From positions 2,108,001 to 2,172,000 of the forward strand of contig NZ_JAFBCM010000001.1 of NCBI RefSeq assembly GCF_016907715.1: a stretch of 64,000 nucleotides of DNA, written 5' to 3'. Shown here piece after piece: positions 27,543 through 34,858 of the stretch (position 1 is its first letter; each line of letters opens with the position of its first letter). Origin of the DNA: Tenggerimyces flavus (lineage in GTDB: Bacteria; Actinomycetota; Actinomycetes; Propionibacteriales; Actinopolymorphaceae). Position numbers and translations under genes: made by a program. The notes beneath the pieces were generated by a model that had not been told where the DNA came from, did not search any database, and saw only the letters and a list, made by a program, of their open reading frames with translations.

Positions 27543-29237
27543 CTAAACCACGCGCCCCTCGTTCAACCGAACCAACGTCGGGAGCCGTTCGATCGTCGCC
27601 TCGCGGTGCGCGATCACGATCAGCACCCGGTCCGACCGCAGCCGGTCGAGCGCGATCTCGATCCGCGCCGCGGTCTCGGGGTCGATGTCGGCCGTCGCCT
27701 CGTCCAGGATCAGCACCGCGGGGTCGACGAGGGCGGCGCGGATCAGGCCGATCAGCTGGCGCTCCCCGGCGGACAGCGATTCGCCGCGGGAGCCGAGCTC
27801 GGTGTCGAGGCCGTTCGGCAGCCGCGCGACCCAACCGTCCAGCGAGAGCGCGGACACTGCCCGCGCGACGTCGGAGCGGCCGGGGTCGTCCGGCACCAGC
27901 GCGAGGTTGTCGGCCAGCGTGCCCGCGACCACGTGCACCTGCTGCGGGACGAGCACGATCCGACGCCGCAGCACCGACACCGGGATGTCCGTCACGTCGA
28001 GCCCGGCAAAGCGAACGGTCCCGCGATCCGGCACATACAACCCGGTGAGGATCTTCGCGAGCGTGCTCTTCCCCGACCCCGTACGCCCGGCGAGCCCGGT
28101 CCGCGTCCCCGGCGTGAAGCGGACCGAGATGTCGTGCAGCACCTCGACGTTCGGCACGTACGAGTAGCTCACCCCGTGAGCGACGAGCTCACCGCGCAAC
28201 GGGACGGCCGAGCCCTCCGCGCGGGCCGACGGCAGGCCTGTACGGGTGACGTTCAGCAGGTTCAGCAGCCGGGCCAGGTTGACCCGCGTGCTCTGCATCC
28301 GGCTCACCAGCTCGACCACCTGCGTCAGCGACTCGAACAAATTCCGGCTCGCGAGCACGAAGACCACCACGGTCCCGACGGTGATCTCGCCGCGCACCGC
28401 GAGCCAGCCCGCGAACAGCAGCAGCGCTGCCATGGTCAGGCCCTCGATCAGCGCGACGAGGTGGAGCCGGTTCTCGACGCGCACGAGGTTGCGGACCGAG
28501 TCGAGGAACGAGTCCGAGTCCCGCTGCGCGCGCTTGATCCAGCTGTCCGTCGAGCCCGTCTGCAGCAGCATCTCCCGTGCGGCAAGGCCTTCGGTGAACG
28601 TCGCCACCACGGTCGCCTCCGCCGCGGCCTCGCCACCGTACGCGTCGCCCGCGTCTTTACTGAACCACCGCGAGATCACCACCATCGGTACCGTGAAGAC
28701 CCCGATCACCACCAAAGCAAGCAGCGGCGAGTACGTGCACAGCACGATCGCCGTCAGCACGCTCGTCGCGACCGCGCCCACGAGGTCGGGCAGGTCCTGG
28801 CGGATGAAGCCCGCCATGTCGGTGATCTCGCCCGTCGTACGACGCAGCAGGTCGCCGGAACGGTGAGCCTCGATGAACCGTAGCGGCGCCGCCGCGAGAT
28901 GCCGGATCGCGCGCTCGCGCAGGTCGCGGACGAACCGTTCGCCCGCGCGGGTCAACGCGATCTCCGCGTTGCGGAGCAGCAACATCCGCACGACCACCAG
29001 CCCGGCGAACAACCCGACGCCGACCCACAGCCGCTGCCCGTCCCTGTCGACGAGCGCGTCGGTCGCGAACCCGACCGCGGGCGCCATCATCACGACCGCG
29101 AACGTGGACACCAGGCTGAGCAGGACAGCCGCGGTGACGATGCCGCGATGTGCCCGCAGGTAAGGCCAAGCCGCGCGGAACGTGCCCGCGGTCGACGGCT
29201 TCGGCTCGAGCGTCTGTACCGTCGAGTTGTCAGGCAT
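27543..29237 (-). CDS. ABC transporter, fused permease and ATPase (heterodimer partner with consensus Walker B)
   Basis: The 564-residue exporter half has a six-helix membrane domain (about 1-320) and an ATPase domain. Walker A is GRTGSGKST, Walker B ends LILDEATADID with the catalytic glutamate, and the H-loop is IAHRE. Its signature motif is altered to LSAGE (residues 488-492, in place of LSGGQ). Such a change fits a heterodimer whose two ATP sites differ. It overlaps its partner gene by 8 bp and is divergent from a siderophore-binding protein across an iron box, suggesting siderophore or iron-chelate transport. Confidence 0.88.
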   Translation of the reverse strand: MPDNSTVQTLEPKPSTAGTFRAAWPYLRAHRGIVTAAVLLSLVSTFAVVMMAPAVGFATDALVDRDGQRLWVGVGLFAGLVVVRMLLLRNAEIALTRAGERFVRDLRERAIRHLAAAPLRFIEAHRSGDLLRRTTGEITDMAGFIRQDLPDLVGAVATSVLTAIVLCTYSPLLALVVIGVFTVPMVVISRWFSKDAGDAYGGEAAAEATVVATFTEGLAAREMLLQTGSTDSWIKRAQRDSDSFLDSVRNLVRVENRLHLVALIEGLTMAALLLFAGWLAVRGEITVGTVVVFVLASRNLFESLTQVVELVSRMQSTRVNLARLLNLLNVTRTGLPSARAEGSAVPLRGELVAHGVSYSYVPNVEVLHDISVRFTPGTRTGLAGRTGSGKSTLAKILTGLYVPDRGTVRFAGLDVTDIPVSVLRRRIVLVPQQVHVVAGTLADNLALVPDDPGRSDVARAVSALSLDGWVARLPNGLDTELGSRGESLSAGERQLIGLIRAALVDPAVLILDEATADIDPETAARIEIALDRLRSDRVLIVIAHREATIERLPTLVRLNEGRVV

Positions 29238-30915
29238 GCTGAGCCGCCTCCTCGCGTGCAGGTCCGACCTCGTCGGGAAGCGTCAACGTGACAACGCGAT
29301 CCGCCACGTCAAGCACAGCTTGACGGTGGGTCGCGAACACGATCGCCGTGTCTTGAGCGTGGGCGCGGAGTCGTTCGAGGATCTTGCGTTCGGTCGTCAC
29401 GTCGACCGCGGAGGTCGCGTCGTCGAGCAGCAGCACGTCGCATTTCTGCAGCAGGCTGCGCGCGAGCGCGAGCCGCTGCACCTGGCCGCCGGACAGCGTC
29501 GTGCCACGTTCGCCCACCTCGGTCTCGTACCCGTCGGGGAACTCGGCGATGTCCTCGGCGATCGTGGTGATCTCGCACGCCCATTGGAGTTCCTCGTCGC
29601 CGAGCGTGCGGCCGAGGCGGAGGTTCTCCGCGATCGTGCCGGACAACAGCAACGGGCGTTGAGGAACGAGCGTGATCCGTCGCCTCGCGGCATCCGGCGT
29701 CACCGACGCCAGATCGATCCCGGCGTACGTCGCGCGCCCGACAGAAGGCCGCAGCGCCCAGGAGAGAACGCGGAGCAACGTCGACTTGCCCGAGCCAGTC
29801 GGCCCCGTGACAGCGACGAGCTCGCCCGGCCCGGCAGAGAGGCTGACCGGGTCGAGGATGCGCCGGCCGTCCGCGGTGACCGAGACGCCGTGCGCCTCGA
29901 TGCGGCCGCCGGGCGGGATGTCGTCGACGGCGTCCGGCGCGAGTTCCGTTCGTAGGTTGAGGATTTCGACGATCCGACCCGCCGACACGAGCGCCTGCGC
30001 GCGCTGGTCGAGCCGCTGGACGAGCACCGCGACCGCGATCGTCACCGTCGTCATCCAGGAGATGAACGCGACCAGCCCGCCGATCGTCATCGACCCGTTG
30101 AGCACCGCCATGCCGCCGACACCGACGCCGGCCGCGATCGCGAGGCGGGGGATCATCGGGACCTGCGACGCCCAGTTCGCCGCGATCCGCGCGGTGTTGT
30201 GGGTCTTGTCGGTCACGACCGCGCTGTGCTCGTCGTGCCGGCGTACGAGCGCCGTCTCGCCGCCGATGCCGCGGACGGCGACCGTCGCGGAGAGCAGCTC
30301 CTCGACCGCGTTCGCCCTTGCGCTGTGCGCGTTCGCGAGCTCACCGGTCGCGATGCCGAACTGCTTCGGGTACACGAGGTTGAGCACCACGAGGAACGGG
30401 ACGGCGGCCCCGGCGACAAGCAGCAGCATGGGCTCGAGCGTCCCGATCGCGGCACCGACCAGCACGAACGTCGTGATCACCTGCGCCCAAAGCGACAGCC
30501 CGTAGATCCAGAAGTGCAGCAGGTCGGCGTCGCGCGTCGCCCGCATGGACAGGTCGCCGTGGCCGAACTTGTCCAGCGCCTGCGCGTCGAGCCGGAGCGC
30601 GTGCCCGAGGATGCGCATCCGCAGCTTGTTGCCGACACTGTCCGCGGCGATGCGCATCGTGATGCCGCGGATGATCTCGCCGACCATCAGCAGCACGCCG
30701 AACGCGACCACGACCAGCGCCCAACGCAGCGTCGTCTGCCAGTCGCCCTGGGTGATGCCCTCGTCGAGCGCCTTCGCCACGCACCACGGGATCGCGATGT
30801 ACGCCGTCTGCAGTGCCACCGAGGCGGCCAGGCCGACCGCGATCCGCCGGCCCTCCTGGCGAACGCTCCAGCGCAGCAGCGCCTTGTTCTCTTTCGAGCT
30901 CATCTCCCCGCCCAT
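29230..30915 (-). CDS. ABC transporter, fused permease and ATPase (heterodimer partner with degenerate Walker B)
   Basis: The 561-residue partner has the same layout: membrane domain to about 320, Walker A GPTGSGKST, consensus signature LSGGQVQ, and Walker B DVLLLDDATSAVD, where aspartate replaces the catalytic glutamate. It therefore supplies the degenerate site, together with the altered signature of its partner. Starts at 30915 or 30903 are both possible. The promoter contains an IdeR-type box 23 bp upstream, so iron repression is expected. In actinobacteria similar pairs either export siderophores or import iron-siderophore complexes (IrtAB type); the direction is open. Confidence 0.88.
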   Translation of the reverse strand: MGGEMSSKENKALLRWSVRQEGRRIAVGLAASVALQTAYIAIPWCVAKALDEGITQGDWQTTLRWALVVVAFGVLLMVGEIIRGITMRIAADSVGNKLRMRILGHALRLDAQALDKFGHGDLSMRATRDADLLHFWIYGLSLWAQVITTFVLVGAAIGTLEPMLLLVAGAAVPFLVVLNLVYPKQFGIATGELANAHSARANAVEELLSATVAVRGIGGETALVRRHDEHSAVVTDKTHNTARIAANWASQVPMIPRLAIAAGVGVGGMAVLNGSMTIGGLVAFISWMTTVTIAVAVLVQRLDQRAQALVSAGRIVEILNLRTELAPDAVDDIPPGGRIEAHGVSVTADGRRILDPVSLSAGPGELVAVTGPTGSGKSTLLRVLSWALRPSVGRATYAGIDLASVTPDAARRRITLVPQRPLLLSGTIAENLRLGRTLGDEELQWACEITTIAEDIAEFPDGYETEVGERGTTLSGGQVQRLALARSLLQKCDVLLLDDATSAVDVTTERKILERLRAHAQDTAIVFATHRQAVLDVADRVVTLTLPDEVGPAREEAAQHA

Positions 30916-30937
30916 GACAACACTTGCGCAAACGTTC

Positions 30938-30956
30938 CCAGGTTAGGCTAGCCTCA
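30938..30956. promoter_or_regulatory. IdeR/DmdR iron box
   Basis: CCAGGTTAGGCTAGCCTCA matches the 19-bp IdeR/DtxR consensus TTAGGTTAGGCTAACCTAA at 15 positions, including the AGGTTAGGCTA core. It sits midway between the divergent ABC exporter (start 30915) and siderophore-binding protein (start 30991). The window also encodes IdeR at 55495-56196. Confidence 0.85.
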
Positions 30957-30990
30957 CCATCATTGACTAACGCAACCCAGGGAGGGGCCG

Positions 30991-31938
30991 GTGCAGGCCA
31001 CAGTCGATATCGTCGCGGCGCTGTCCAGGCGACAGCTGCTCGCGGGCGGCCTCGTTCTCACCGCCGGATGCGCCGCCGCGCCGGCCGCACCCGCGCCGCC
31101 GGCGGAACGTACGGCGGCGACCGACCTCGGGCCGGTCAAGGTGCCGGCCGCCCCCTCGCGCATCGTCTGCGGGGACTTCTACGGCGCGTTCCTCGTCGTC
31201 GATCTGGGCCTGCGCCCGGTCGGCATCTCCGGAACGTCGTACGCCGGAGCGGGCGCCCCGTACGCCGACAAGCTCGCCAAGGTGCCGAGCATCGGCGACT
31301 ACATCGACCCGAACCCGGAGCAGGTCGCCGCCGCCAACCCGGACCTGATCCTGCGCACGATCGACACCGAGCGGCCGATGTACGACAAGCTCACCGCGAT
31401 CGCGCCGACCGTGGTGATCTCGTTCGAGGGGCTGTCGCTGAAGGACGTGACGACGAAGATCGGCACCGTGCTCGGCCGGTCGCCGCAGGCTCGAGACCTG
31501 CTGCGGACCTACGACACGAAGGCCGCGGGGATCCGGGAGCGGCACGCCGCCGCGCTGGCGAAGCTACGGTTCGCGTTCGCGTCGCCGACGGGTTCCGGCG
31601 GGTGGTGGCTGTACGGGCCGGAGTGGACGGACCTGACCGCGCTGCGGGCGGCGGGTGCGCAGCTGATGCCGGCCGCGGCCGCGCTGATGAAGCAGACGCA
31701 GGAGTACTCGTTCGAGCGGCTCGACCTGCTCGCGGACGCCGACGTGCTGCTCGTGACGTCGGGGCCGGACGGAAAGATCGCGCCGGAGAACGCCGAGCTG
31801 ACCAAGACCGCGATGTGGAAGCGGCTGCCGGCGGTGCGGGCCGGGCGCGTGTTCCCGATCCCGTACGGCACGTCCTCGCCCGGCACGGCGTTCACGCTGC
31901 TCGACGCCTTCGATCGGATGTTGGGCACGCTGGCGTGA
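30991..31938 (+). CDS. FecB/FepB-type iron-siderophore substrate-binding protein
   Basis: The 315-residue protein starts with a twin-arginine-like leader (S12-R13-R14-Q-L) and a lipobox-like TAGC ending at C27, so it is probably an exported lipoprotein. The mature part is a class III binding protein: RIVCGDFYGAFLVVDLGLRPVGI, then NPEQVAAANPDLILR, and the C-terminal WKRLPAVRAGRVFPI. The family captures ferric siderophores for import. A GTG at 30991 follows GGGAGGGG. It is under the same iron box as the divergent ABC genes; no separate BtuC/FhuB-type permease is encoded nearby. Confidence 0.87.
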   Translation: MQATVDIVAALSRRQLLAGGLVLTAGCAAAPAAPAPPAERTAATDLGPVKVPAAPSRIVCGDFYGAFLVVDLGLRPVGISGTSYAGAGAPYADKLAKVPSIGDYIDPNPEQVAAANPDLILRTIDTERPMYDKLTAIAPTVVISFEGLSLKDVTTKIGTVLGRSPQARDLLRTYDTKAAGIRERHAAALAKLRFAFASPTGSGGWWLYGPEWTDLTALRAAGAQLMPAAAALMKQTQEYSFERLDLLADADVLLVTSGPDGKIAPENAELTKTAMWKRLPAVRAGRVFPIPYGTSSPGTAFTLLDAFDRMLGTLA

Positions 31939-32816
31939 CGTACTTCGGATGCGCTGCGGTCTCCCAGTCGGCTGGGGAGCAGCGGTTCGGCAAGGCCGGG
32001 ATGACGCGCGGCTGGATCCTGGTCGAGCAGCCCGGGCCGTGGGGTCCGAACGCCTTCGCGAAGTTCCCCGTCGGCCTCGACCTGCTCGAACGTGCCCGCG
32101 AGTGGCCGGTGAAGGTCACGGCGATCCGTCGGCACGGTCGCGCTGCGCCCGGGGACGAGCGTGCCGCGTTCGTCGTGTCGTCGTCCGCGGGATGGGTGGA
32201 GCGGGTTCCGTTCTCCGCGTTGGAGTCGCTCGATCCCTCGGTGGCGTTGGCGGATTCCCCACCAGGGTTGGGCGTTCGGCATCGTTGGCCGCTGTATCTC
32301 GTCTGCACGCACGGCAGCAAGGACACCTGCTGCGCGGTGCGTGGCCGTCCGCTGGCCTCGGCGCTCGCCGCCCTTCGCCCGGAGGAGACGTGGGAGTGCT
32401 CGCATGTCGGCGGCGACAGGTTCGCGCCGAACCTCGTCTGCCTGCCGCACAGCCTCTTCTATGGGCACGTCGGCCCCGCTGACGCGCTGGGCGTCGTCGA
32501 GGCGTACGAGCGGTGCGAGCTGGCGATGCCGTTCCTGCGTGGGCGATCCGGGACGCCGGAGGAGGGACAGGCGGCGGACTTCCTGCTGCGGTCGCGTCTC
32601 GGGCTGCTGGACGTCGATGCCGTGGGCTTCGTCGGGTCGGTCGAGGTGTCGGAGGACGTGTTCGACGTGGACCTGTCGGTGCGCGGCGCGGTGACGCGGG
32701 TCCGCGTACGGTGCCGCGACGACGGCAACGAGCCCCGGGCGCTGACCTGCTCGGCGGTCGAGCGGCACGACTCGTGGAGCTGGGAGATCGACTCCGTCGC
32801 AGAGTTGGTGGGTTGA
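31935..32816 (+). CDS. Sucraseferredoxin-like (thioredoxin-fold ferredoxin) protein
   Basis: The 293-residue protein belongs to the sucrase/ferredoxin-like family. Recognisable parts are GMTRGWILVEQPGPWGPNA near the start, YLVCTHGSKDTCCAVRG (likely cluster or redox cysteines) and CSHVGGDRFAPNLVCLP. The GTG overlaps the stop of the siderophore-binding gene (GTGA), so translation is coupled. Given this and the iron box upstream, a role in electron transfer during iron release from siderophores is a reasonable inference, though not shown. Confidence 0.82.
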   Translation: MTYFGCAAVSQSAGEQRFGKAGMTRGWILVEQPGPWGPNAFAKFPVGLDLLERAREWPVKVTAIRRHGRAAPGDERAAFVVSSSAGWVERVPFSALESLDPSVALADSPPGLGVRHRWPLYLVCTHGSKDTCCAVRGRPLASALAALRPEETWECSHVGGDRFAPNLVCLPHSLFYGHVGPADALGVVEAYERCELAMPFLRGRSGTPEEGQAADFLLRSRLGLLDVDAVGFVGSVEVSEDVFDVDLSVRGAVTRVRVRCRDDGNEPRALTCSAVERHDSWSWEIDSVAELVG

Positions 32817-32834
32817 CCCGTAGGGTCAGGTGGC

Positions 32835-33500
32835 GTGGAAGAACCGCACCGCTGGCCCGATCCCGACCTCGCCGGCCTGCGCCGCAGCTACGAGCGCGGC
32901 GCGCTGTCCGAAGAGGCCGTCGCGCCGGACCCGCTGGACCAGTTCCGCCGCTGGCTGCACGACGCGCTGATCTTCGGCGTACCGGAGCCGAACGCGATGG
33001 TCCTGGCCACCGCGTCCGCCTCCGCCGTCCCGTCGGCGCGAACTGTGCTGCTGAAGGGTGTCACGGCGGACGGGTTCGCGTTCTTCACGAACTACGAGTC
33101 CGGCAAGGCGTCCGACCTGTCGTCGAACCCGCAAGCGGCGTTGGTGTTTCCGTGGCACGCGATGGAACGCCAGGTCCGGGTGACGGGTTCGGTTCTGCAG
33201 CTGTCGGAGGAGGAGTCGCTCGCGTACTTCCGCACCCGGCCGCGGGACAGCCAGCTCTCGGCCTGGGCGAGCCCGCAGTCGACCGTGGTGTCGGGGCGGC
33301 GGGAGCTGGACGCCTCGTACGCGTCGATCGAGTCGCGCTTCCCCGAGGGCTCCGACGTCCCGTTGCCCCCGTTCTGGGGCGGCTACCGGGTGCGACCAGC
33401 GGCCGTGGAGTTCTGGCAGGGCCGCCACGGCCGCCTGCACGACCGCCTGCGCTACCGCCTCGAGTCGGGCGAGTGGATGATCGAACGCCTGGCGCCGTAG
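32835..33500 (+). CDS. pdxH: Pyridoxine/pyridoxamine 5'-phosphate oxidase
   Basis: This FMN enzyme oxidises pyridoxine or pyridoxamine 5'-phosphate to pyridoxal phosphate. The 221-residue length is normal. Family signatures are RTVLLKGVTADGFAFFTNYESGK (FMN phosphate binding), ERQVRVTGSV, PRDSQLSAWASPQS and the C-terminal FWGGYRVRPAAVEFWQGR...RLHDR. A GTG at 32835 is used, 18 bp after the previous stop. Confidence 0.93.
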   Translation: MEEPHRWPDPDLAGLRRSYERGALSEEAVAPDPLDQFRRWLHDALIFGVPEPNAMVLATASASAVPSARTVLLKGVTADGFAFFTNYESGKASDLSSNPQAALVFPWHAMERQVRVTGSVLQLSEEESLAYFRTRPRDSQLSAWASPQSTVVSGRRELDASYASIESRFPEGSDVPLPPFWGGYRVRPAAVEFWQGRHGRLHDRLRYRLESGEWMIERLAP

Positions 33501-33501
33501 C

Positions 33502-33633
33502 TCACCAGTAGCGGACGGTCCAGGAGAAGCGCGGCTCGTAGGAGCACGTGGCCAGCCCGAGGTAGCTGGCAGTCCGATTCGAGCAGATCCGTCTGACGTG
33601 GCTCTGACGGCGACGCGTCCGGAATCCGGGCAT
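33502..33633 (-). CDS. Possible 43-residue peptide after an attenuator-like RNA
   Basis: An ATG at 33633 opens a 43-codon frame that ends at 33502. About 86 % of third positions are G or C, nearly all in the second half, as in real genes here. The peptide is Arg-rich at the N terminus, with two cysteines and an aromatic C-terminal part (YEPRFSWTVRYW). The start lies 7 bases after the terminator-like stem of the RNA at 33640-33860, and no ribosome site is visible. It could be a regulated small protein or a chance frame. Confidence 0.3.
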   Translation of the reverse strand: MPGFRTRRRQSHVRRICSNRTASYLGLATCSYEPRFSWTVRYW

Positions 33634-33639
33634 GGGAAA

Positions 33640-33689
33640 ACCCGCGGGCTTTTGTGTGCTGGAGGGACAAGTTTCCAGCGCCCGCGGGT
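33640..33689 (-). terminator. Rho-independent terminator or attenuator of the structured RNA
   Basis: On the minus strand, 10-bp arms ACCCGCGGGC and GCCCGCGGGT enclose a smaller GCTGGA/TCCAGC hairpin. The outer stem is followed by TTTT. In a 70 % GC genome this is a good intrinsic terminator. Confidence 0.65.
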
Positions 33690-33795
33690 CCGGTGGCTAC
33701 CAGGTATTCGCCGGCCGCTGTCCTGTCACACGCCTCGCGACGCGTGGAGGGCGGAGCCGGTGGTCCGGCAGTCGGTCCCTTTGCAAGGACGGCAG

Positions 33796-33834
33796 CTAAC
33801 GGGTAGCCACCTCACGAGTCCCAGAGCTATGCAT
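33796..33834 (-). CDS. 12-residue leader peptide MHSSGTREVATR
   Basis: The start codon (33834) follows GAAAGGAGGTGGTCC (33854-33840), complementary to the 3' end of 16S rRNA over 15 bases if one G-U pair is allowed. Codons 8-11 form the 5' arm of the long-range stem of the host RNA, so a translating ribosome would open that stem. The TAG stop is at 33798-33796. This is the layout of a translation-coupled attenuator. What the peptide senses is unclear, as no amino acid is overrepresented. Confidence 0.5.
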   Translation of the reverse strand: MHSSGTREVATR

Positions 33835-33866
33835 CTGCTGGACCACCTCCTTTCACGTGTACTTGA

Positions 33867-33895
33867 AACTTACTGGGAGGTGGCAAACGCGGCAA
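33867..33895 (-). promoter_or_regulatory. Promoter-like hexamers for the structured RNA
   Basis: TTGCCG (33895-33890) and TAAGTT (33872-33867) with a 17-bp spacer on the minus strand. The spacer contains CCACCTCC, an exact complement of the downstream GGAGGTGG. If transcription instead begins further upstream, this segment could sequester the ribosome site. Confidence 0.45.
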
Positions 33896-33946
33896 CGAGA
33901 ATTTCTGGTCTTGGCCTGCTCTTGGCCGAACGCGCCGAGCACGAGG

Positions 33947-34411
33947 TCAGCAGCAGTCGGGGGTGCGGCCTCCGGTGAGCTTGCCCACGAGACGTACGAG
34001 GGTCTGGCGTTCCTTCTCGGTGAGGTTCTCGACTGCCCGTTCGCTCTGGTCCATCCGCACCTGGTGCGAGCACGTCAGCTGCTCGCGGCCGGCGCCGGTG
34101 AGCGCGAGCAGGGTGGCGCGGCGATCGTTGGGATCGGCCAGCCTGGTCAGCAGGCCCTCCTGCTCGAGCGCGTCGGTCAGAACGGTCAGCGTCCGGCCCG
34201 TGACGCCGAGCATGGCCGCGACGTCGCCCATCCGGCGGGGCTCGTCGCCGCGGAGGGCCGTGAGCAGCCGGGTCCGGGGCACGGACGTACGCGCCTCCGC
34301 CAGCTGAGCATTCAACGTGGTCCGCAGGTAGTGCGCCGCGAACATCACGTACTCCACCGTCACCAGTGCGCTCGGGACAGTGTCCGAGGACTGAGACGTG
34401 TTGTTGGACAT
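33947..34411 (-). CDS. MarR family transcriptional regulator
   Basis: The 154-residue protein has the MarR winged helix: LLTALRGDEPRRMGDVAAMLGVTGRTLTVLTDALEQEGLLTRLADPNDRRATLLALTGAG (about 55-115), flanked by dimerisation helices. MarR proteins repress adjacent genes until a small molecule binds. The ATG at 34411 has no ribosome site, and its first base begins a pair of palindromic operators that reach exactly to the start of the divergent flavoprotein gene. This suggests tight mutual control and SD-less translation. Confidence 0.88.
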   Translation of the reverse strand: MSNNTSQSSDTVPSALVTVEYVMFAAHYLRTTLNAQLAEARTSVPRTRLLTALRGDEPRRMGDVAAMLGVTGRTLTVLTDALEQEGLLTRLADPNDRRATLLALTGAGREQLTCSHQVRMDQSERAVENLTEKERQTLVRLVGKLTGGRTPDCC

Positions 34412-34440
34412 GCATTTATTATGCATGCATTCTTTATGCA
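34411..34440. promoter_or_regulatory. Two abutting MarR-type operators between start codons
   Basis: TGCAT-TTATT-ATGCA (34411-34425) and TGCAT-TCTTT-ATGCA (34426-34440) lie end to end. They fill the whole interval from the first base of the marR ATG to the first base of the divergent ATG. The AT-rich sequence stands out from the surrounding GC-rich DNA. Confidence 0.7.
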
Positions 34441-34844
34441 TGTCAGCTACTTCAGAGATCTCCGCGGCCACGGTCGCGTTCCTCGCGGAGAAGATCCCGG
34501 TCACCGTGGGCACGACCCGCAAGGACGGGACCGCGAAGCTCACGACGGCCTGGTACGAGTATCGAGACGGCGAGTTCTGGCTGAACAGCTGGCGCGGCTC
34601 GGACTGGCTCGGCCACATCGAGCGCGACGGCAAGGCCGAGCTGCTCTTCGTCGACCCGACCAACATGTGGCGCCGGGTGGTCGTACGGGCGACGCTGATC
34701 GAGACCGACGACCCGGGCGGCGAGGCGAGCATCGACCGGCTGTCCAACCGCTACCTCGGCACCGACTACCGGGACCGCAGCCGCCAGCGCGTCCTCATCC
34801 GCCTCCAGCCCGTGGACGTGCGCAGCACGATCGACCAGTCCTAG
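34440..34844 (+). CDS. PPOX-class flavin/F420-dependent protein
   Basis: The 134-residue split-barrel protein has VTVGTTRKDGTAKLTTAWYEYRDGEFWLNSWRGSDWLGHI, typical of F420 or FMN-binding PPOX-like proteins, followed by VDPTNMWRRVVVRATL. In-frame ATGs also occur at 34410 and 34425, but homology begins at 34440. It is divergent from marR, shares its operators and is the obvious target gene. A role in reducing or detoxifying the MarR ligand is inferred. Confidence 0.83.
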   Translation: MSATSEISAATVAFLAEKIPVTVGTTRKDGTAKLTTAWYEYRDGEFWLNSWRGSDWLGHIERDGKAELLFVDPTNMWRRVVVRATLIETDDPGGEASIDRLSNRYLGTDYRDRSRQRVLIRLQPVDVRSTIDQS

Positions 34845-34858
34845 CCCTCGCACGTGAG

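Larger units (their letters stand above)
33636..33860 (-). ncRNA. Candidate structured RNA with leader peptide and terminator
   Basis: Read on the minus strand, this RNA starts near 33860, downstream of a promoter-like TTGCCG-17 bp-TAAGTT. It holds an extended Shine-Dalgarno sequence, a 12-codon frame and several stems. A long-range stem pairs GGTGGCTACC (33811-33802) with GGTAGCCACC (33701-33692). Short hairpins sit inside it, such as CACGC/GCGTG near 33727-33746. A final stem, ACCCGCGGGC/GCCCGCGGGT (33689-33680 with 33649-33640), is followed by TTTTCCC. The nested layout implies selected structure. I do not recognise the family. Confidence 0.6.
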
